Assembly (NCBI GenBank): GCA_027489535.1
Contig: JAIXZO010000006.1
Coordinates: 1 to 64,000, forward strand
Source of the DNA: Hyphomicrobiales bacterium
GTDB lineage: Bacteria > Pseudomonadota > Alphaproteobacteria > Rhizobiales > Beijerinckiaceae
Reading direction: 5' to 3'
Length of the DNA stretch: 64,000 bases
The translations under genes and the position numbers were made by a program. A model generated the notes under the pieces. The model was not told where the DNA came from, made no database searches, and was given only the letters and a program-made list of their open reading frames with translations. Of this stretch, positions 8,596 through 17,232 are shown one piece after another (positions within the stretch are counted from its first letter, which is position 1; every line of letters begins with the position of its first letter).

Positions 8596-9447
8596 GTGAA
8601 GCGTTCCCGACCGCCCTTCGACCGCAATGCCCCGGACGCACGATCCGGCCGCGACCGCCGCCCCGACGAGGCGCGCCGCATGCCGCGCGACGACGGCGCA
8701 CGCGGAGGCAACGATGCCGGCGGGATCGTGCCGCCCCGGCACGGTCGGGTCTTGCTCTACGGCTTCCACGCCGTCGTCGAGGCGTTGGGCAACGAGAAGC
8801 GGCGCAAGCACCGGCTCTACGTCACCGAGAACGCGCTTCGCCGGCTGGAAGAGGCCAAGACCGCCTTCGGTCGCGTCGAGATCGTATCCGTGCGGCCTGA
8901 CGAACTGGACCGGCTGCTCGGTCGCGATGCCGTCCATCAAGGCATCGCCATGGAAGCCGAGCCTCTGATCGGCCCCTCATTGGAGGAAATTCCGGCCGAA
9001 GGCATCGTGCTCGTGCTCGATCAGATCACCGATCCGCACAATGTCGGCGCCATCCTGCGCACGGCGGCAGCCTTCGCGGTAAGGGCCGTCATCGTGACGG
9101 AGCGCCACAGCCCCGACATGACCGGCGTTCTCGCCAAGGCCGCCTCGGGCGGCCTCGAACATGTCCCCTTCGTCCATGTGGGCAATCTCGCGCAGGCGCT
9201 CGCGAAGCTCGGAGACATGGGGTTTCACCGCATCGGTCTCGACTCCGACGGCCCCGAACCGCTCGCGGCCGTTGCCGCTCCCCCTCCCGTCGCTCTCGTC
9301 CTCGGCGCGGAAGGCAAAGGTCTTCGGCGCCTGACCCGCGACCGCTGCGACGCGCTCGCCCGTCTCGACGTGCCGGGTGCGATCCGCAGCCTCAACGTCT
9401 CGAACGCCGCCGCAGTGGCGCTGTACGCGCTCACGACAAGCCGCTGA
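8596..9447 (+). CDS. rlmB: 23S rRNA (guanosine-2'-O-)-methyltransferase RlmB
   Basis: A SpoU-type methyltransferase that 2'-O-methylates the G near position 2251 of 23S rRNA. A basic N-terminal tail of about 45 residues is followed by the substrate-binding domain (VLLYGFHAVVEAL) and the knotted catalytic domain. The three SpoU motifs are visible: DQITDPHNVGAILRTA, LVLGAEGKGLRRL and IRSLNVSNAAAVALY. The GTG at 8596 is chosen because GAGGAG lies 7 bases upstream; an ATG at 8578 is directly abutted by AAGGAGG, which leaves no spacer. The gene diverges from tRNA-Tyr. Confidence 0.92.
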   Translation: MKRSRPPFDRNAPDARSGRDRRPDEARRMPRDDGARGGNDAGGIVPPRHGRVLLYGFHAVVEALGNEKRRKHRLYVTENALRRLEEAKTAFGRVEIVSVRPDELDRLLGRDAVHQGIAMEAEPLIGPSLEEIPAEGIVLVLDQITDPHNVGAILRTAAAFAVRAVIVTERHSPDMTGVLAKAASGGLEHVPFVHVGNLAQALAKLGDMGFHRIGLDSDGPEPLAAVAAPPPVALVLGAEGKGLRRLTRDRCDALARLDVPGAIRSLNVSNAAAVALYALTTSR

Positions 9448-9492
9448 CGCGGACGACAATTCCCCCCGACGATCCCGTAAAATTGCTGCGAT

Positions 9493-9515
9493 GCCGCATA
9501 ACCCTTTGATGCGGC
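9493..9515 (+). other. hairpin after rlmB, possible terminator without T-run
   Basis: GCCGCAT and ATGCGGC form a perfect 7-bp stem around a 9-base loop, 46 bases after the rlmB stop. No T-run follows, so an intrinsic terminator is uncertain. Confidence 0.4.
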
Positions 9516-9547
9516 GCACATAGACGAAGTGCCGAGAGGACGGATCA

Positions 9548-9827
9548 CCCCACGCGGGGCTATGATCATTTCACAGTCCGGGCTCGTGAGTCCTGCTTTC
9601 GGGTCCGCCGAACAAGAATGCGAACGGATGCAAAATCCGTCGGAGGGGAACGCGGACTGCGGCTTCGGTGCCGCGTCCGGCAACAAGGAGCGAAGGTCTC
9701 GGGGCCTTTCTGATGCCGGCGAAAGACCGGCACGAATTCATCGGCCGAAAAACGTGCCGCACCTCTCGCAGGTCGGCTGACGCAATCTCAAGAACACCAG
9801 ACCCGTAATCAGGGGGAAAAACGTCAC
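9548..9827 (+). promoter_or_regulatory. structured untranslated leader ahead of the MHS transporter
   Basis: This gene-free stretch holds a series of hairpins: CCCC/GGGG near 9548-9558; a 6-bp ACGGAT/ATCCGT stem with a 5-base loop at 9624-9640; a 10-bp stem with one bulge and a TTCGGT loop at 9653-9679; and a 6-bp TGCCGG/CCGGCA stem with a CGAAAGA loop at 9714-9732. A purine-rich AGGGGGAAAA lies just before the transporter ATG. The density of strong stems suggests a regulatory leader or a small RNA. I could not match it to a known riboswitch class; the cobalamin-class hallmark GCCACTG is absent. Confidence 0.4.
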
Positions 9828-11498
9828 ATGACAATGGCAGCAACCGCAGCATCGCCGAAAATTCGGCCGATGACCCGGGAAGAGAAGCGGGTCATCCTCG
9901 CTTCCTCGCTCGGCACCGTCTTCGAGTGGTACGATTTCTATCTTTACGGCGCACTGGCCGTGATGATCGGCGCGCAGTTCTTCTCCGCGTTCGACGTCGC
10001 CACCCGCAACGTCTTCGCTCTGCTCGCCTTCGCGGCGGGCTTCCTCGTGCGTCCCTTCGGCGCGCTGGTGTTCGGCCGCCTCGGCGACCTCGTCGGCCGC
10101 AAATACACCTTCCTGATCACCATCCTGATCATGGGTCTTTCGACCTTCTGCGTCGGCTTGCTCCCGAGCTACGCCACGATCGGTTGGCCGGCCCCGGTCA
10201 TCCTGATCGCCCTGCGCATGCTTCAGGGTCTTGCGCTCGGCGGCGAATACGGCGGTGCGGCGGTCTATGTGGCCGAGCATGCTCCGGTCGGCCGTCGCGG
10301 CTTCTACACCGCGTGGATTCAGACCACGGCGACCCTCGGCCTGCTGCTGTCGCTGGTCGTCATTCTCGGCCTGCGCATCTATCTCGGCGAGAAGGACTTC
10401 CAGGACTACGGCTGGCGCATTCCCTTCCTCGCTTCGGCCATTCTGCTCGTGATCTCGGTCTGGATCCGTCTGCAGATGCATGAAAGCCCGGCCTTCCAGA
10501 AGATGAAGGAAGAAGGCACCCAGTCGAAGGCTCCGCTGTCGGAAGCGTTCGGCCAGTGGAAGAACCTGCGCACCGTCATCATCGCGCTGCTCGGCCTCGT
10601 CGCCGGTCAGGCCGTGGTTTGGTACACGGGTCAGTTCTACGCCCTGTTCTTCCTCCAGAGCATTCTGAAGGTCGACCTGTTCACGGCCAACGTGCTCATC
10701 GCATGGTCGCTGATCCTCGGTACGGGCGGCTTCATCTTCTTCGGTTCGCTGTCCGACCGCATCGGCCGCAAGCCGGTGATCTTGGCCGGCTGCCTCATCG
10801 CCTCGCTCACCTACTTCCCGCTGTTCGCGTGGCTGACGAAGACCGCCAACCCTGTCCTCGACAAGGCCCTCTCGACGGTTTCCGTGCAGGTCGTTGCGGA
10901 TCCGGCGGGCTGCGGCTCGGTGTTCGACCCGGTCGGCATCCGCAGCTTCTCGTCTCCGTGCGACATCGCCCGCGTGGCGCTGGCCCGCTCGGCGATCAAG
11001 TATGATCTGGTCCCCGGCCCTGCCGGTTCGACCGCCAAGGTCGTCTTCAACGGCAAGGACGTGGCGATCGCCCCGGCCATTCCGGCGAACATCACGGCCT
11101 TCTCCGCGGCCGCCGGCGAAGCCGGTTACCCGAAGGCGGGCGACGCGAACATCGTCAAGCTGAATTCGGTCATTCCGAATACGGCGCAGGCTTGGACGAC
11201 CATTCTGATCCTCACGATCCTCGTGCTCTACGTCACGGCGGTCTACGGCCCGATCGCGGCGGCTCTGGTCGAGTTCTTCCCGACCCGCATCCGCTACACC
11301 GCGATGTCCCTGCCCTACCACATCGGCAACGGCTGGTTCGGCGGCTTCCTGCCCCCCACCGCCTTCGCGATGGTGGCCTCGACCGGCGACATCTATTACG
11401 GCCTCTGGTACCCGGTGGTCATCGCGATGGGCACCTTCGTCATCGGCCTGATCTTCGTGCCCGAGACGAACAAGCGCGACATCTACGACGAGCACTAG
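9828..11498 (+). CDS. MFS transporter, metabolite:H+ symporter (MHS) family, with large extracytoplasmic insertion
   Basis: A 556-residue inner-membrane symporter. The MHS signature opening is clear (LGTVFEWYDFYLYGAL), as are the loop 2-3 motif GRLGDLVGRKYTF and the GGEYGGAAVYVAEH segment. Typical MHS proteins have about 430 residues. The excess is a soluble stretch at roughly residues 340-445 between hydrophobic segments in the second half, predicted to face the periplasm. It contains two Cys residues 17 apart (GCGSVF and SPCDIA). Relatives carry dicarboxylates, osmolytes or other organic acids; the substrate is not evident here. It has its own leader and terminator and so is a single-gene unit. 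Confidence 0.9.
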   Translation: MTMAATAASPKIRPMTREEKRVILASSLGTVFEWYDFYLYGALAVMIGAQFFSAFDVATRNVFALLAFAAGFLVRPFGALVFGRLGDLVGRKYTFLITILIMGLSTFCVGLLPSYATIGWPAPVILIALRMLQGLALGGEYGGAAVYVAEHAPVGRRGFYTAWIQTTATLGLLLSLVVILGLRIYLGEKDFQDYGWRIPFLASAILLVISVWIRLQMHESPAFQKMKEEGTQSKAPLSEAFGQWKNLRTVIIALLGLVAGQAVVWYTGQFYALFFLQSILKVDLFTANVLIAWSLILGTGGFIFFGSLSDRIGRKPVILAGCLIASLTYFPLFAWLTKTANPVLDKALSTVSVQVVADPAGCGSVFDPVGIRSFSSPCDIARVALARSAIKYDLVPGPAGSTAKVVFNGKDVAIAPAIPANITAFSAAAGEAGYPKAGDANIVKLNSVIPNTAQAWTTILILTILVLYVTAVYGPIAAALVEFFPTRIRYTAMSLPYHIGNGWFGGFLPPTAFAMVASTGDIYYGLWYPVVIAMGTFVIGLIFVPETNKRDIYDEH

Positions 11499-11543
11499 TC
11501 GAATCCGGGGCGGCTCGGCCGCCCCGCTTTCGATCCGAACGAG

Positions 11544-11574
11544 AAAGGCCCCGCCGGTCAGGCGGGGCCTTTTT
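11544..11574. terminator. bidirectional intrinsic terminator
   Basis: A 12-bp stem (AAAGGCCCCGCC / GGCGGGGCCTTT) closes a 5-base loop and ends in a T-run on the plus strand; AAA on the other side gives T residues on the minus strand. It separates the convergent transporter and secreted-protein genes. Confidence 0.88.
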
Positions 11575-11596
11575 CATGTCGGTCTTCGGCGTCCCC

Positions 11597-12016
11597 TCAA
11601 TAGGGACAGATTTCGCGGCTTTCGACGCGGTAGCCGCCCCAATACGGATCCCACACCTGCCGCCGCACGATCCGGCACGGCACATAAGCGTGGCGGGGAC
11701 GGCCGTAATAATAGACCGGCGGCGCGGCATAGACGGGTGCGGGCCGGTATCCGTAGCCGTAGGACGGCCCGTAGTCGTAACCGTAGGACGGGCGGCTCGA
11801 TCCGATGATCGAACCCAGGGCCAGTCCGCCGATCACGCCCACCGCGGCCGCCGCACCGGGCGACCATCCGCCGGAGCGGTGATGATGGTGATAAGGGCCC
11901 CCGTACCGCCCGCCATATCGGCCGTAATATTCTGCGGACGCAGGGGTCGCCGCCATGAGGGTCGCGCCGGTCAACGCGCAACCGACGGCCGCAGCGGCCA
12001 AACGAGGCATCTTCAT
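11597..12016 (-). CDS. small secreted Gly/Tyr/Pro-rich protein, function unknown
   Basis: A 139-residue exported protein. The signal peptide ends near ASAE (residue 28). The mature part opens with Tyr/Gly repeats and a His4 run, then a small glycine-zipper-like hydrophobic segment (AAVGVIGGLALGSIIGS), then a Tyr/Gly/Pro-rich stretch, and ends with a conserved-looking domain holding two Cys (VPCRIV and EICPY). Proteins of this make-up are common in Rhizobiales and annotated as hypothetical. GGAGACC precedes the ATG. A surface or envelope role is likely but unproven. Confidence 0.75.
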   Translation of the reverse strand: MKMPRLAAAAVGCALTGATLMAATPASAEYYGRYGGRYGGPYHHHHRSGGWSPGAAAAVGVIGGLALGSIIGSSRPSYGYDYGPSYGYGYRPAPVYAAPPVYYYGRPRHAYVPCRIVRRQVWDPYWGGYRVESREICPY

Positions 12017-12186
12017 GACGCGGTCTCCAGACGCAATTCAACTGATCCGCCGCACGATGACGGCTTCAGGCTGAACCCCGGCTGAACGAAAAAAGGCGGG
12101 TTTCCGGCTCCATCGACCACGACCGCACGCGGCCGCCCCGAAACCCTTGCGCAAAATCCCGAGCCTTGTTAGCCCATGCCCCGGCA

Positions 12187-12258
12187 GCCGGATTAGCTCA
12201 GCGGTAGAGCAGCGGTTTTGTAAACCGAAGGTCGGGGGTTCAATCCCCTCATCCGGCA
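12187..12258 (+). tRNA. tRNA-Thr (anticodon TGT)
   Basis: Acceptor arms GCCGGAT and ATCCGGC pair exactly; discriminator A at 12258 is followed by CCG, so CCA is not encoded. The D arm (GCTCAGCGGTAGAGC) and T arm (GGGGG TTCAATC CCC) are standard. The anticodon TGT lies at 12219-12221. Confidence 0.95.
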
Positions 12259-12378
12259 CCGCCGCCCTCGTCGTCGTGCGGCCCGACGGAGTCCGTCGCC
12301 GCGGGACTGCCCTCCCCGGTCGCGATCATGTATGAGAGGCTCGACCGTAACCGGTCAGCCTCCGAGGATCGATCGCCC

Positions 12379-13146
12379 GTGCCGAAGTTTTCGTCCATCG
12401 CCTTCGTCGCCAGCGACACGCCCGAAGCCGTTGCCGCCGCCCGCGCGCTCGCCGCCATCTACGGCGACGTCCCGCCGAAGCAGGCTGACGTGATCGTCGC
12501 CCTCGGCGGCGACGGCCTGATGCTGCAGACCCTGCATCGCTTCATGGAGTCCGGCACGCCGATCTACGGCATGAACCGCGGGTCGGTCGGATTTCTGATG
12601 AACGAATACCGGTCGGACGCCCTGATCGAGCGGCTCGAAGCCGCGGAACGCAGCGTCGTCCATCCGCTGTTGATGCAGGTGCAGGACGCCTCGCGCGTCA
12701 CGCACACGGCGCGCGCGATCAACGAGGTCTCGGTCTATCGCCAGTCCTATCAGGCCGCGAAGCTGAAGCTGTCCGTCGACGGCCGCACCCGCATGGCGGA
12801 ATTGGTGGCGGACGGCGTGCTCGTCGCCACCCCGGCCGGCTCGACGGCCTACAATCTCTCCGCCAACGGTCCGATCCTGCCGCTGAACGCGCCGATGATG
12901 GCCCTCACGCCCATCTCGGCCTTCCGGCCGCGGCGGTGGCGCGGCGCGCTGTTGCCCGACCGCGCCGCGATCACCATCGACGTGCTCGAAGCCGACAAGC
13001 GCCCGGTCAACGCCGTCGCCGACCATTTCGAGTTCCGCTCGGTCGTGCGCATCGACGTGTCGATGGACCACTCGGTCGATCTCGTGATGCTTCACGATCC
13101 CGACCACAGCCTCGACGAGCGCATCCTGCGCGAACAGTTCGGCTGA
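12379..13146 (+). CDS. nadK: NAD kinase
   Basis: Phosphorylates NAD to NADP in the cytoplasm. The diagnostic [12 protein letters not shown] motif is near residue 50, followed by [13 protein letters not shown] and, further on, [20 protein letters not shown], which binds the dinucleotide. The GTG at 12379 gives 255 residues, the normal length for rhizobial NadK, with GAGGA 10-15 bases upstream; an in-frame ATG at 12328 would add 17 unconserved residues. It follows tRNA-Thr and converges on the DUF2336 gene. Confidence 0.92.
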   Translation: MPKFSSIAFVASDTPEAVAAARALAAIYGDVPPKQADVIVALGGDGLMLQTLHRFMESGTPIYGMNRGSVGFLMNEYRSDALIERLEAAERSVVHPLLMQVQDASRVTHTARAINEVSVYRQSYQAAKLKLSVDGRTRMAELVADGVLVATPAGSTAYNLSANGPILPLNAPMMALTPISAFRPRRWRGALLPDRAAITIDVLEADKRPVNAVADHFEFRSVVRIDVSMDHSVDLVMLHDPDHSLDERILREQFG

Positions 13147-13151
13147 GGCGA

Positions 13152-14399
13152 TCAGGCCGCGACGGCGACCTTCTCTTCGGGGATGATGGCCGTCTCGATC
13201 GTGAACGCGCCCGAATGCGCGGCCAAGGTTTCGATCCGGTCGTTTTCGGCGGTCGAAGGCCGCAGCATCAGCGGTTCGTCCATGAAGACCTCAGCCACGA
13301 CGCGGCGGCGCGTCTCGCGCGCTTCCTCGCGGGCCAGCGCCAGATCCATGCGGTGCAGCATACACACGACAGGATGCGCGTCGGTCACGCCCGCCACCGC
13401 GCAGGCCGAGACGACCTCGCGGAGATCGGCGCGGCAAAGCTTCTGATTGCGGGCCTGCATCGGCGCACGAGCCTGCAGCGCGGCTTGGAAGACGGCACGG
13501 AGCCCTTCGGGAAGCTCGGCCTTCTTGTAGAGAGCCCAGAACCCGCCGCCGTCCACTAGCCCTTCGGCCTTGCTGCGCGGCACGCCGGCGAGATCGCCCA
13601 TCATGGCCGCGCCGAACGAGACTTTCCCCTCGAGGAAGGCCCGCAGGATCAGGCCCGAAGTGATCAGTCCGGACCGACGGATGAAGCCGACGAACACGTC
13701 CAGCTCCCTCGGGGAGCACTCGGAGGCATGACGCAGCACGGCGGCTTCCGAATAGTCGCGGAAATTGGCCTCGCCCTGCAGCACCGCGCCGATGGGTCCA
13801 GCCTCGAGCCTCTGGCTGCACTCGGCCAATCCCAACTCGGCCAAGAGCCGGGCCTCGCGGGACAGTTTGGGGCGATCGAGAACCGCCTGAGCGAAGCCGT
13901 CGGCCGTCGCATGACGACGCAGCATCGATTCGATGGAGAAGTCCGGGATGTCGGCCGACATGTTCTGCACCAGCCGCAAGGCCGCCGCGGAACCGCCGAT
14001 CTGCGCCAAAGCGGCGGCGACGGGCGCGGAAAGCGGAGAACGCCCGGCAATGGCGACCTGCAATTCCGAACGCCCCAAACCGACCGCATCCACAAGCTCG
14101 GCCGAGGTCAGGACGGGGGAACGCTCCAACACCACCGCCGCGATGTCGGGCTCGTCCGCGGCAAGCGCCACGATGATGTGACGGGGCGCGCAATCGCTCT
14201 CGGCGAACCCGTCCGCCAGGGCGCGCCGCACGGCCGGGGAGCCGTCGTCGAGCATGGACGTCAATGCCACTTCGATCCGCCCGCGCTCGTCCTCCGGAAG
14301 AGGAGAGCGAAGATAGGCCTGAGCCAGCAACCCGGTGGCGGCCGCTCGCGCAGGCCAAGGCGCCGTTTCGACGAATGCGAGAAAGCGCTTCGCGATCAT
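13152..14399 (-). CDS. DUF2336 domain-containing protein
   Basis: A 415-residue soluble protein of the DUF2336 family, found mainly in alphaproteobacteria; function unknown. It is rich in Ala, Leu and Arg and looks all-helical, with HEAT-like repeats such as SPAVRRALADGFAESD and AAVVLERSPVLTSAELVD in its first half. The start at 14399 gives MIAKRFLAF. The frame stays open for 170 more residues upstream, but that part is antisense to the MaoC gene and has no family resemblance. It diverges from the MaoC/lyase pair, leaving about 90 bases for both promoters. Confidence 0.82.
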   Translation of the reverse strand: MIAKRFLAFVETAPWPARAAATGLLAQAYLRSPLPEDERGRIEVALTSMLDDGSPAVRRALADGFAESDCAPRHIIVALAADEPDIAAVVLERSPVLTSAELVDAVGLGRSELQVAIAGRSPLSAPVAAALAQIGGSAAALRLVQNMSADIPDFSIESMLRRHATADGFAQAVLDRPKLSREARLLAELGLAECSQRLEAGPIGAVLQGEANFRDYSEAAVLRHASECSPRELDVFVGFIRRSGLITSGLILRAFLEGKVSFGAAMMGDLAGVPRSKAEGLVDGGGFWALYKKAELPEGLRAVFQAALQARAPMQARNQKLCRADLREVVSACAVAGVTDAHPVVCMLHRMDLALAREEARETRRRVVAEVFMDEPLMLRPSTAENDRIETLAAHSGAFTIETAIIPEEKVAVAA

Positions 14400-14490
14400 A
14401 CCTGTTGTCCCGAGTCCGGTTGCCGTTGTTAAGGCGTAGACTGGTCCATTAAGGTAAACAGAGAGTGAATCGAGGCCGGGAGAGGCGTTG

Positions 14491-14988
14491 ATGACGGCAG
14501 CAAATACCGCAGGTGCGACGACCCGACATCCGCGCGGCGGTCTTTGGTTCGAAGACTTCGAGCCCGGCCGCGTCATCGCCCATCGGCTCACGCGCACCGT
14601 GACGCAGATGGACAACATGTTGTTCTCCAACATGACCTTGAACCCGCAGCCCCTCCACATCGACGCGCATTTCTGCGCGACGGAGACGGAGTGGGGCCGG
14701 CCGCTGATGAACAGTCTCTTCACGCTCGGATTGATGATCGGCATCTCGGTCAACGACACGACGCTCGGCACAACCGTCGCCAATCTCGGCATGACCGACG
14801 TGCGTTTCCCGAATCCCCTGTTCGAAGGCGATTCGATTCGCTGCACGACCGAGATCGCGACCAAGCGGGAATCGAAGTCGCGGCCCGACGTCGGGATCGT
14901 CGAGTTCATTCACCGGGCCTACAAGCAGGACGACACGTTGGTCGCCGAATGTCGCCGTCAGGCCCTCATGCGCAAACGGCCGGTCTGA
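14491..14988 (+). CDS. MaoC-family dehydratase
   Basis: A 165-residue hot-dog-fold hydratase. The MaoC pattern is visible: TQMDNMLFSNMTLNPQP carries the Asp and Asn of the active site, and HIDAHFC follows with the His. MaoC enzymes hydrate or dehydrate enoyl-CoA esters. GGGAGAGG lies 5 bases before the ATG; a TTG directly upstream is less likely. The stop is 2 bases before the CoA-ester lyase gene, so the two are co-translated. The pairing resembles mesaconyl-CoA hydratase with malyl-CoA-type lyase, but the substrate is not proven. Confidence 0.88.
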   Translation: MTAANTAGATTRHPRGGLWFEDFEPGRVIAHRLTRTVTQMDNMLFSNMTLNPQPLHIDAHFCATETEWGRPLMNSLFTLGLMIGISVNDTTLGTTVANLGMTDVRFPNPLFEGDSIRCTTEIATKRESKSRPDVGIVEFIHRAYKQDDTLVAECRRQALMRKRPV

Positions 14989-14990
14989 TC

Positions 14991-15866
14991 ATGCGTTCAT
15001 TGCTTTTCGTTCCGGGCGACAGCCCCGCCAAGATCGCCAAGGCCGCCCGCTCGGGGGCCGACGTCCTCCTGCTGGATCTGGAGGACTCGGTCGCGCTTTC
15101 GGCGAAGGCCGACGCGCGCGCCGTCGTGCGCGACGCCATCCTCGCGATGCGGTCGGAGGGCGCCGCGCCGAAGCTCTATGTTCGCATCAACGCGCTCGAC
15201 ACGGGCCTGAGCGACGACGATCTCGATGCCGTCATGCCGGCGGCGCCGGACGGCATCATGCTGCCGAAAAGCGCGTCGGGCACGGATGTCCAGCATCTGG
15301 GGGTCAAGCTCGCCGTGCGGGAGGCCGAAGCGGGCCTCGCGGACGGTGCGACGCGCATCATCGCCATCGCGACGGAAACGGCCGCCGCCTTGTTCGCGAT
15401 GGGCACATATCGGGGCGCGAGCCCGCGGCTCGAAGCCCTGACCTGGGGCGCGGAAGACCTCTCGGCCGACTTGGGAGCCGAAACCAACCGCAACGAAGCG
15501 GGCGACTATACCGACCCCTATCGGCTGGCCCGCGCGCTCACCATCGCCGGGGCATCGGCGGCCGAGGTCCTCGCGATCGATACGGTGTTCACCGCCTATC
15601 GCGACGAAGACGCCCTGCGGAGGGAATGCGAAGCCGCACGCCGTGACGGCTTCGGCGGCAAGATGGCGATCCACCCCGCGCAGGTGCCGATCATCAACGC
15701 GGTCTTCACGCCCTCGGACGAAGCCGTGGCCCATGCGCGCCGCATCGTCGAAGCGTTCGAGGCCGCACCGGGATCGGGCGTCGTCGGCATCGACGGCCAA
15801 ATGATCGACCGCCCGCATCTGCGCAGGGCGGAGCGCATCCTTGCGAGGGCGGGCCTCGTTCGCTGA
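14991..15866 (+). CDS. CoA ester lyase (CitE/HpcH-type aldolase)
   Basis: A 291-residue cytoplasmic lyase of the CitE-like family. It opens with RSLLFVPGDSPAKIAKA, and the metal and CoA binding patterns LLLDLEDSV, LYVRINALDTG and LTWGAEDLSADLG are all present. Family members cleave malyl-CoA, methylmalyl-CoA or citramalyl-CoA, or act as malyl-CoA thioesterases. The gene follows the MaoC dehydratase by 2 bases, consistent with a short hydratase-lyase route for a branched dicarboxylyl-CoA. Which member of the family it is cannot be settled from sequence alone. Confidence 0.88.
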   Translation: MRSLLFVPGDSPAKIAKAARSGADVLLLDLEDSVALSAKADARAVVRDAILAMRSEGAAPKLYVRINALDTGLSDDDLDAVMPAAPDGIMLPKSASGTDVQHLGVKLAVREAEAGLADGATRIIAIATETAAALFAMGTYRGASPRLEALTWGAEDLSADLGAETNRNEAGDYTDPYRLARALTIAGASAAEVLAIDTVFTAYRDEDALRRECEAARRDGFGGKMAIHPAQVPIINAVFTPSDEAVAHARRIVEAFEAAPGSGVVGIDGQMIDRPHLRRAERILARAGLVR

Positions 15867-15872
15867 CGCCCG

Positions 15873-16478
15873 TCAGCCGCCCTTCGGACGCGTGATGGAA
15901 AACACGTCGTCCGCGAGCACGTAATCCGCATAGCCCGCGCGGGCGATGGTCTTGGCGGCCGTGATGTCGAAACGGCCGTTCACCAGACACCCCTCGTCGA
16001 TATGCACGCCCACGACATGCCCGAGCACGAGCCACCGGTCGAGCTTGCGCCCGTCGGAGGTTTCCAATTCCTGGATGCTCACGAGCTTGCATTCGAGCGC
16101 GGCGGGAGAGGCCTTCACCCGCGGCGGCTTCACCAGGCGCGACGGTGCGGTCTCGAGACCGGCATGCACGAATTCGCTCTCGCCGCGCGGCAGCGGGGCG
16201 GAGGTGGCGTTCATTTCGTTGCGCAAGTCGTAGGTCGCGAGATTGCAGACGAATTCCTTCGTCTGCGCGATGAACGACACGCTGTCCTTCATGCCTTCGC
16301 TCGAAAAACCCACGATGGGAGGGTTCGAAGCGAAGATGTTGAAGAACGAGTACGGCGCGAGGTTGACCTCGCCGTTCGGGCCCAAAGCGCTGATCCAGCC
16401 GATGGGACGGGGTGCCACGATGGCCTTGATCGGATCGTGCGAAAGGCCGTGGCCGTTGCTTTCGGTGTCGTAGAACAA
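15873..16478 (-). CDS. flavin reductase-like domain protein
   Basis: A 201-residue FMN-binding split-barrel protein. The family motifs IVAPRPIGWISALGPNG, NLAPYSFFNIFASNPP and FVCNLATYDL are clear. The likely start is TTG at 16478 with GGAG 8 bases upstream, giving MFYDTESNG; the longer frame starting at 16607 overlaps the nitroreductase gene and is rejected. It lies 16 bases after that gene and probably shares its transcript, so the two flavoproteins may act on one redox substrate. Partner and substrate unknown. Confidence 0.87.
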   Translation of the reverse strand: MFYDTESNGHGLSHDPIKAIVAPRPIGWISALGPNGEVNLAPYSFFNIFASNPPIVGFSSEGMKDSVSFIAQTKEFVCNLATYDLRNEMNATSAPLPRGESEFVHAGLETAPSRLVKPPRVKASPAALECKLVSIQELETSDGRKLDRWLVLGHVVGVHIDEGCLVNGRFDITAAKTIARAGYADYVLADDVFSITRPKGG

Positions 16479-16494
16479 GACGGCGTCTCCGGAT

Positions 16495-17097
16495 TCAGGC
16501 CGACCAGCGGGTGACGAGATCGGCGAGAGCGGGCCGCGGACGGTCCGCGGGCTTTTCCGCCGCATGGCCCAGATGCATGAAGCCGGCGATGCGCTCATGC
16601 TCGGCAAGGCCGATGGCGGCGCGGAACTCCGGATCGTAGGAGTACCACTCCGTCAGCCAGTTCACCGCAAACCCCATGCCGCCCGCGGCCACCATCAGCA
16701 GCGTACACACCGCGCCCGCCGAGAGCTGCTGCTCCCATTCGGGAATTTTGGGGTGCGGCGCGGCGGTGCTGACGACGGCGATCACCGTCGGCGCGCGCGT
16801 CAGGCGCTCGCGTTCCTGCGCACGACGCTCCGCGTCCGCATCCGGATTTTTCGCCACGTGCAAGCGCTCGATGATCGCGCCTGCGGCGACGCGCGCTTCA
16901 CCCTCGAAAATCACGAAACGCCACGGCGTCAGCTTGCCGTGATCGGGCACGCGCGTGGCGATCGTCAACAGCGTGTCCATTTCTGCGGGCGTCGGCCCGG
17001 GACCCGTCATCATGCGGGCGGGGACGGAGCGGCGTGACTTGAGCAATTCCAATATATCGGTCACTGTTCGGCGTCCTTCGGGATCCGGGAAGTCCAT
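16495..17097 (-). CDS. nitroreductase family protein (YdjA-like)
   Basis: A 200-residue FMN-dependent oxidoreductase. The N-terminal LLKSRRSVPARMM is the FMN phosphate-binding signature, followed by RVPDHGKLTPWRFV, typical of the minimal YdjA branch. The C-terminal GFAVNWLTEW matches the flavin-binding tail. Family members reduce nitro-aromatics or quinones; the physiological substrate is generally unknown. It is divergent from the YfhO-family gene and upstream of the flavin reductase-like gene. An internal GTG (VTDILELL) 11 residues in is an alternative start. Confidence 0.87.
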   Translation of the reverse strand: MDFPDPEGRRTVTDILELLKSRRSVPARMMTGPGPTPAEMDTLLTIATRVPDHGKLTPWRFVIFEGEARVAAGAIIERLHVAKNPDADAERRAQERERLTRAPTVIAVVSTAAPHPKIPEWEQQLSAGAVCTLLMVAAGGMGFAVNWLTEWYSYDPEFRAAIGLAEHERIAGFMHLGHAAEKPADRPRPALADLVTRWSA

Positions 17098-17232
17098 TCA
17101 TCGCGCATTCAGCCGTGGGGTGAGAAACGGAACCGGTGCGCAGGCCTGCAACGGAGCTAGAGGCAGCCCTATCGACGGTCAAGCCGACGCCGCATTTCGT
17201 TCCGCTTTCGAGCGTCTCTCCAGCCCCTGAAG

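Noticed and set aside
9574-9732. Resemblance to RNase P RNA (CAGTCCGGGCTC) and to the cobalamin riboswitch
   Set aside because: Only a 12-base match to the RNase P core and no closing half; the cobalamin hallmark GCCACTG and the GGGAA core are absent.
9529-9780. An 83-codon frame in the transporter leader
   Set aside because: It lies across strong hairpins, has no ribosome site and no protein-like pattern.
9738-11495. A 585-codon open frame on the minus strand
   Set aside because: Antisense to the MHS transporter and extremely rich in charged residues.
12038-12259. A 73-codon minus-strand frame over tRNA-Thr
   Set aside because: It reads the complement of the tRNA ([16 protein letters not shown]), a well-known spurious annotation.
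14400-14909. N-terminal extension of the DUF2336 protein by 170 residues
   Set aside because: It is antisense to the MaoC gene and carries no family similarity.
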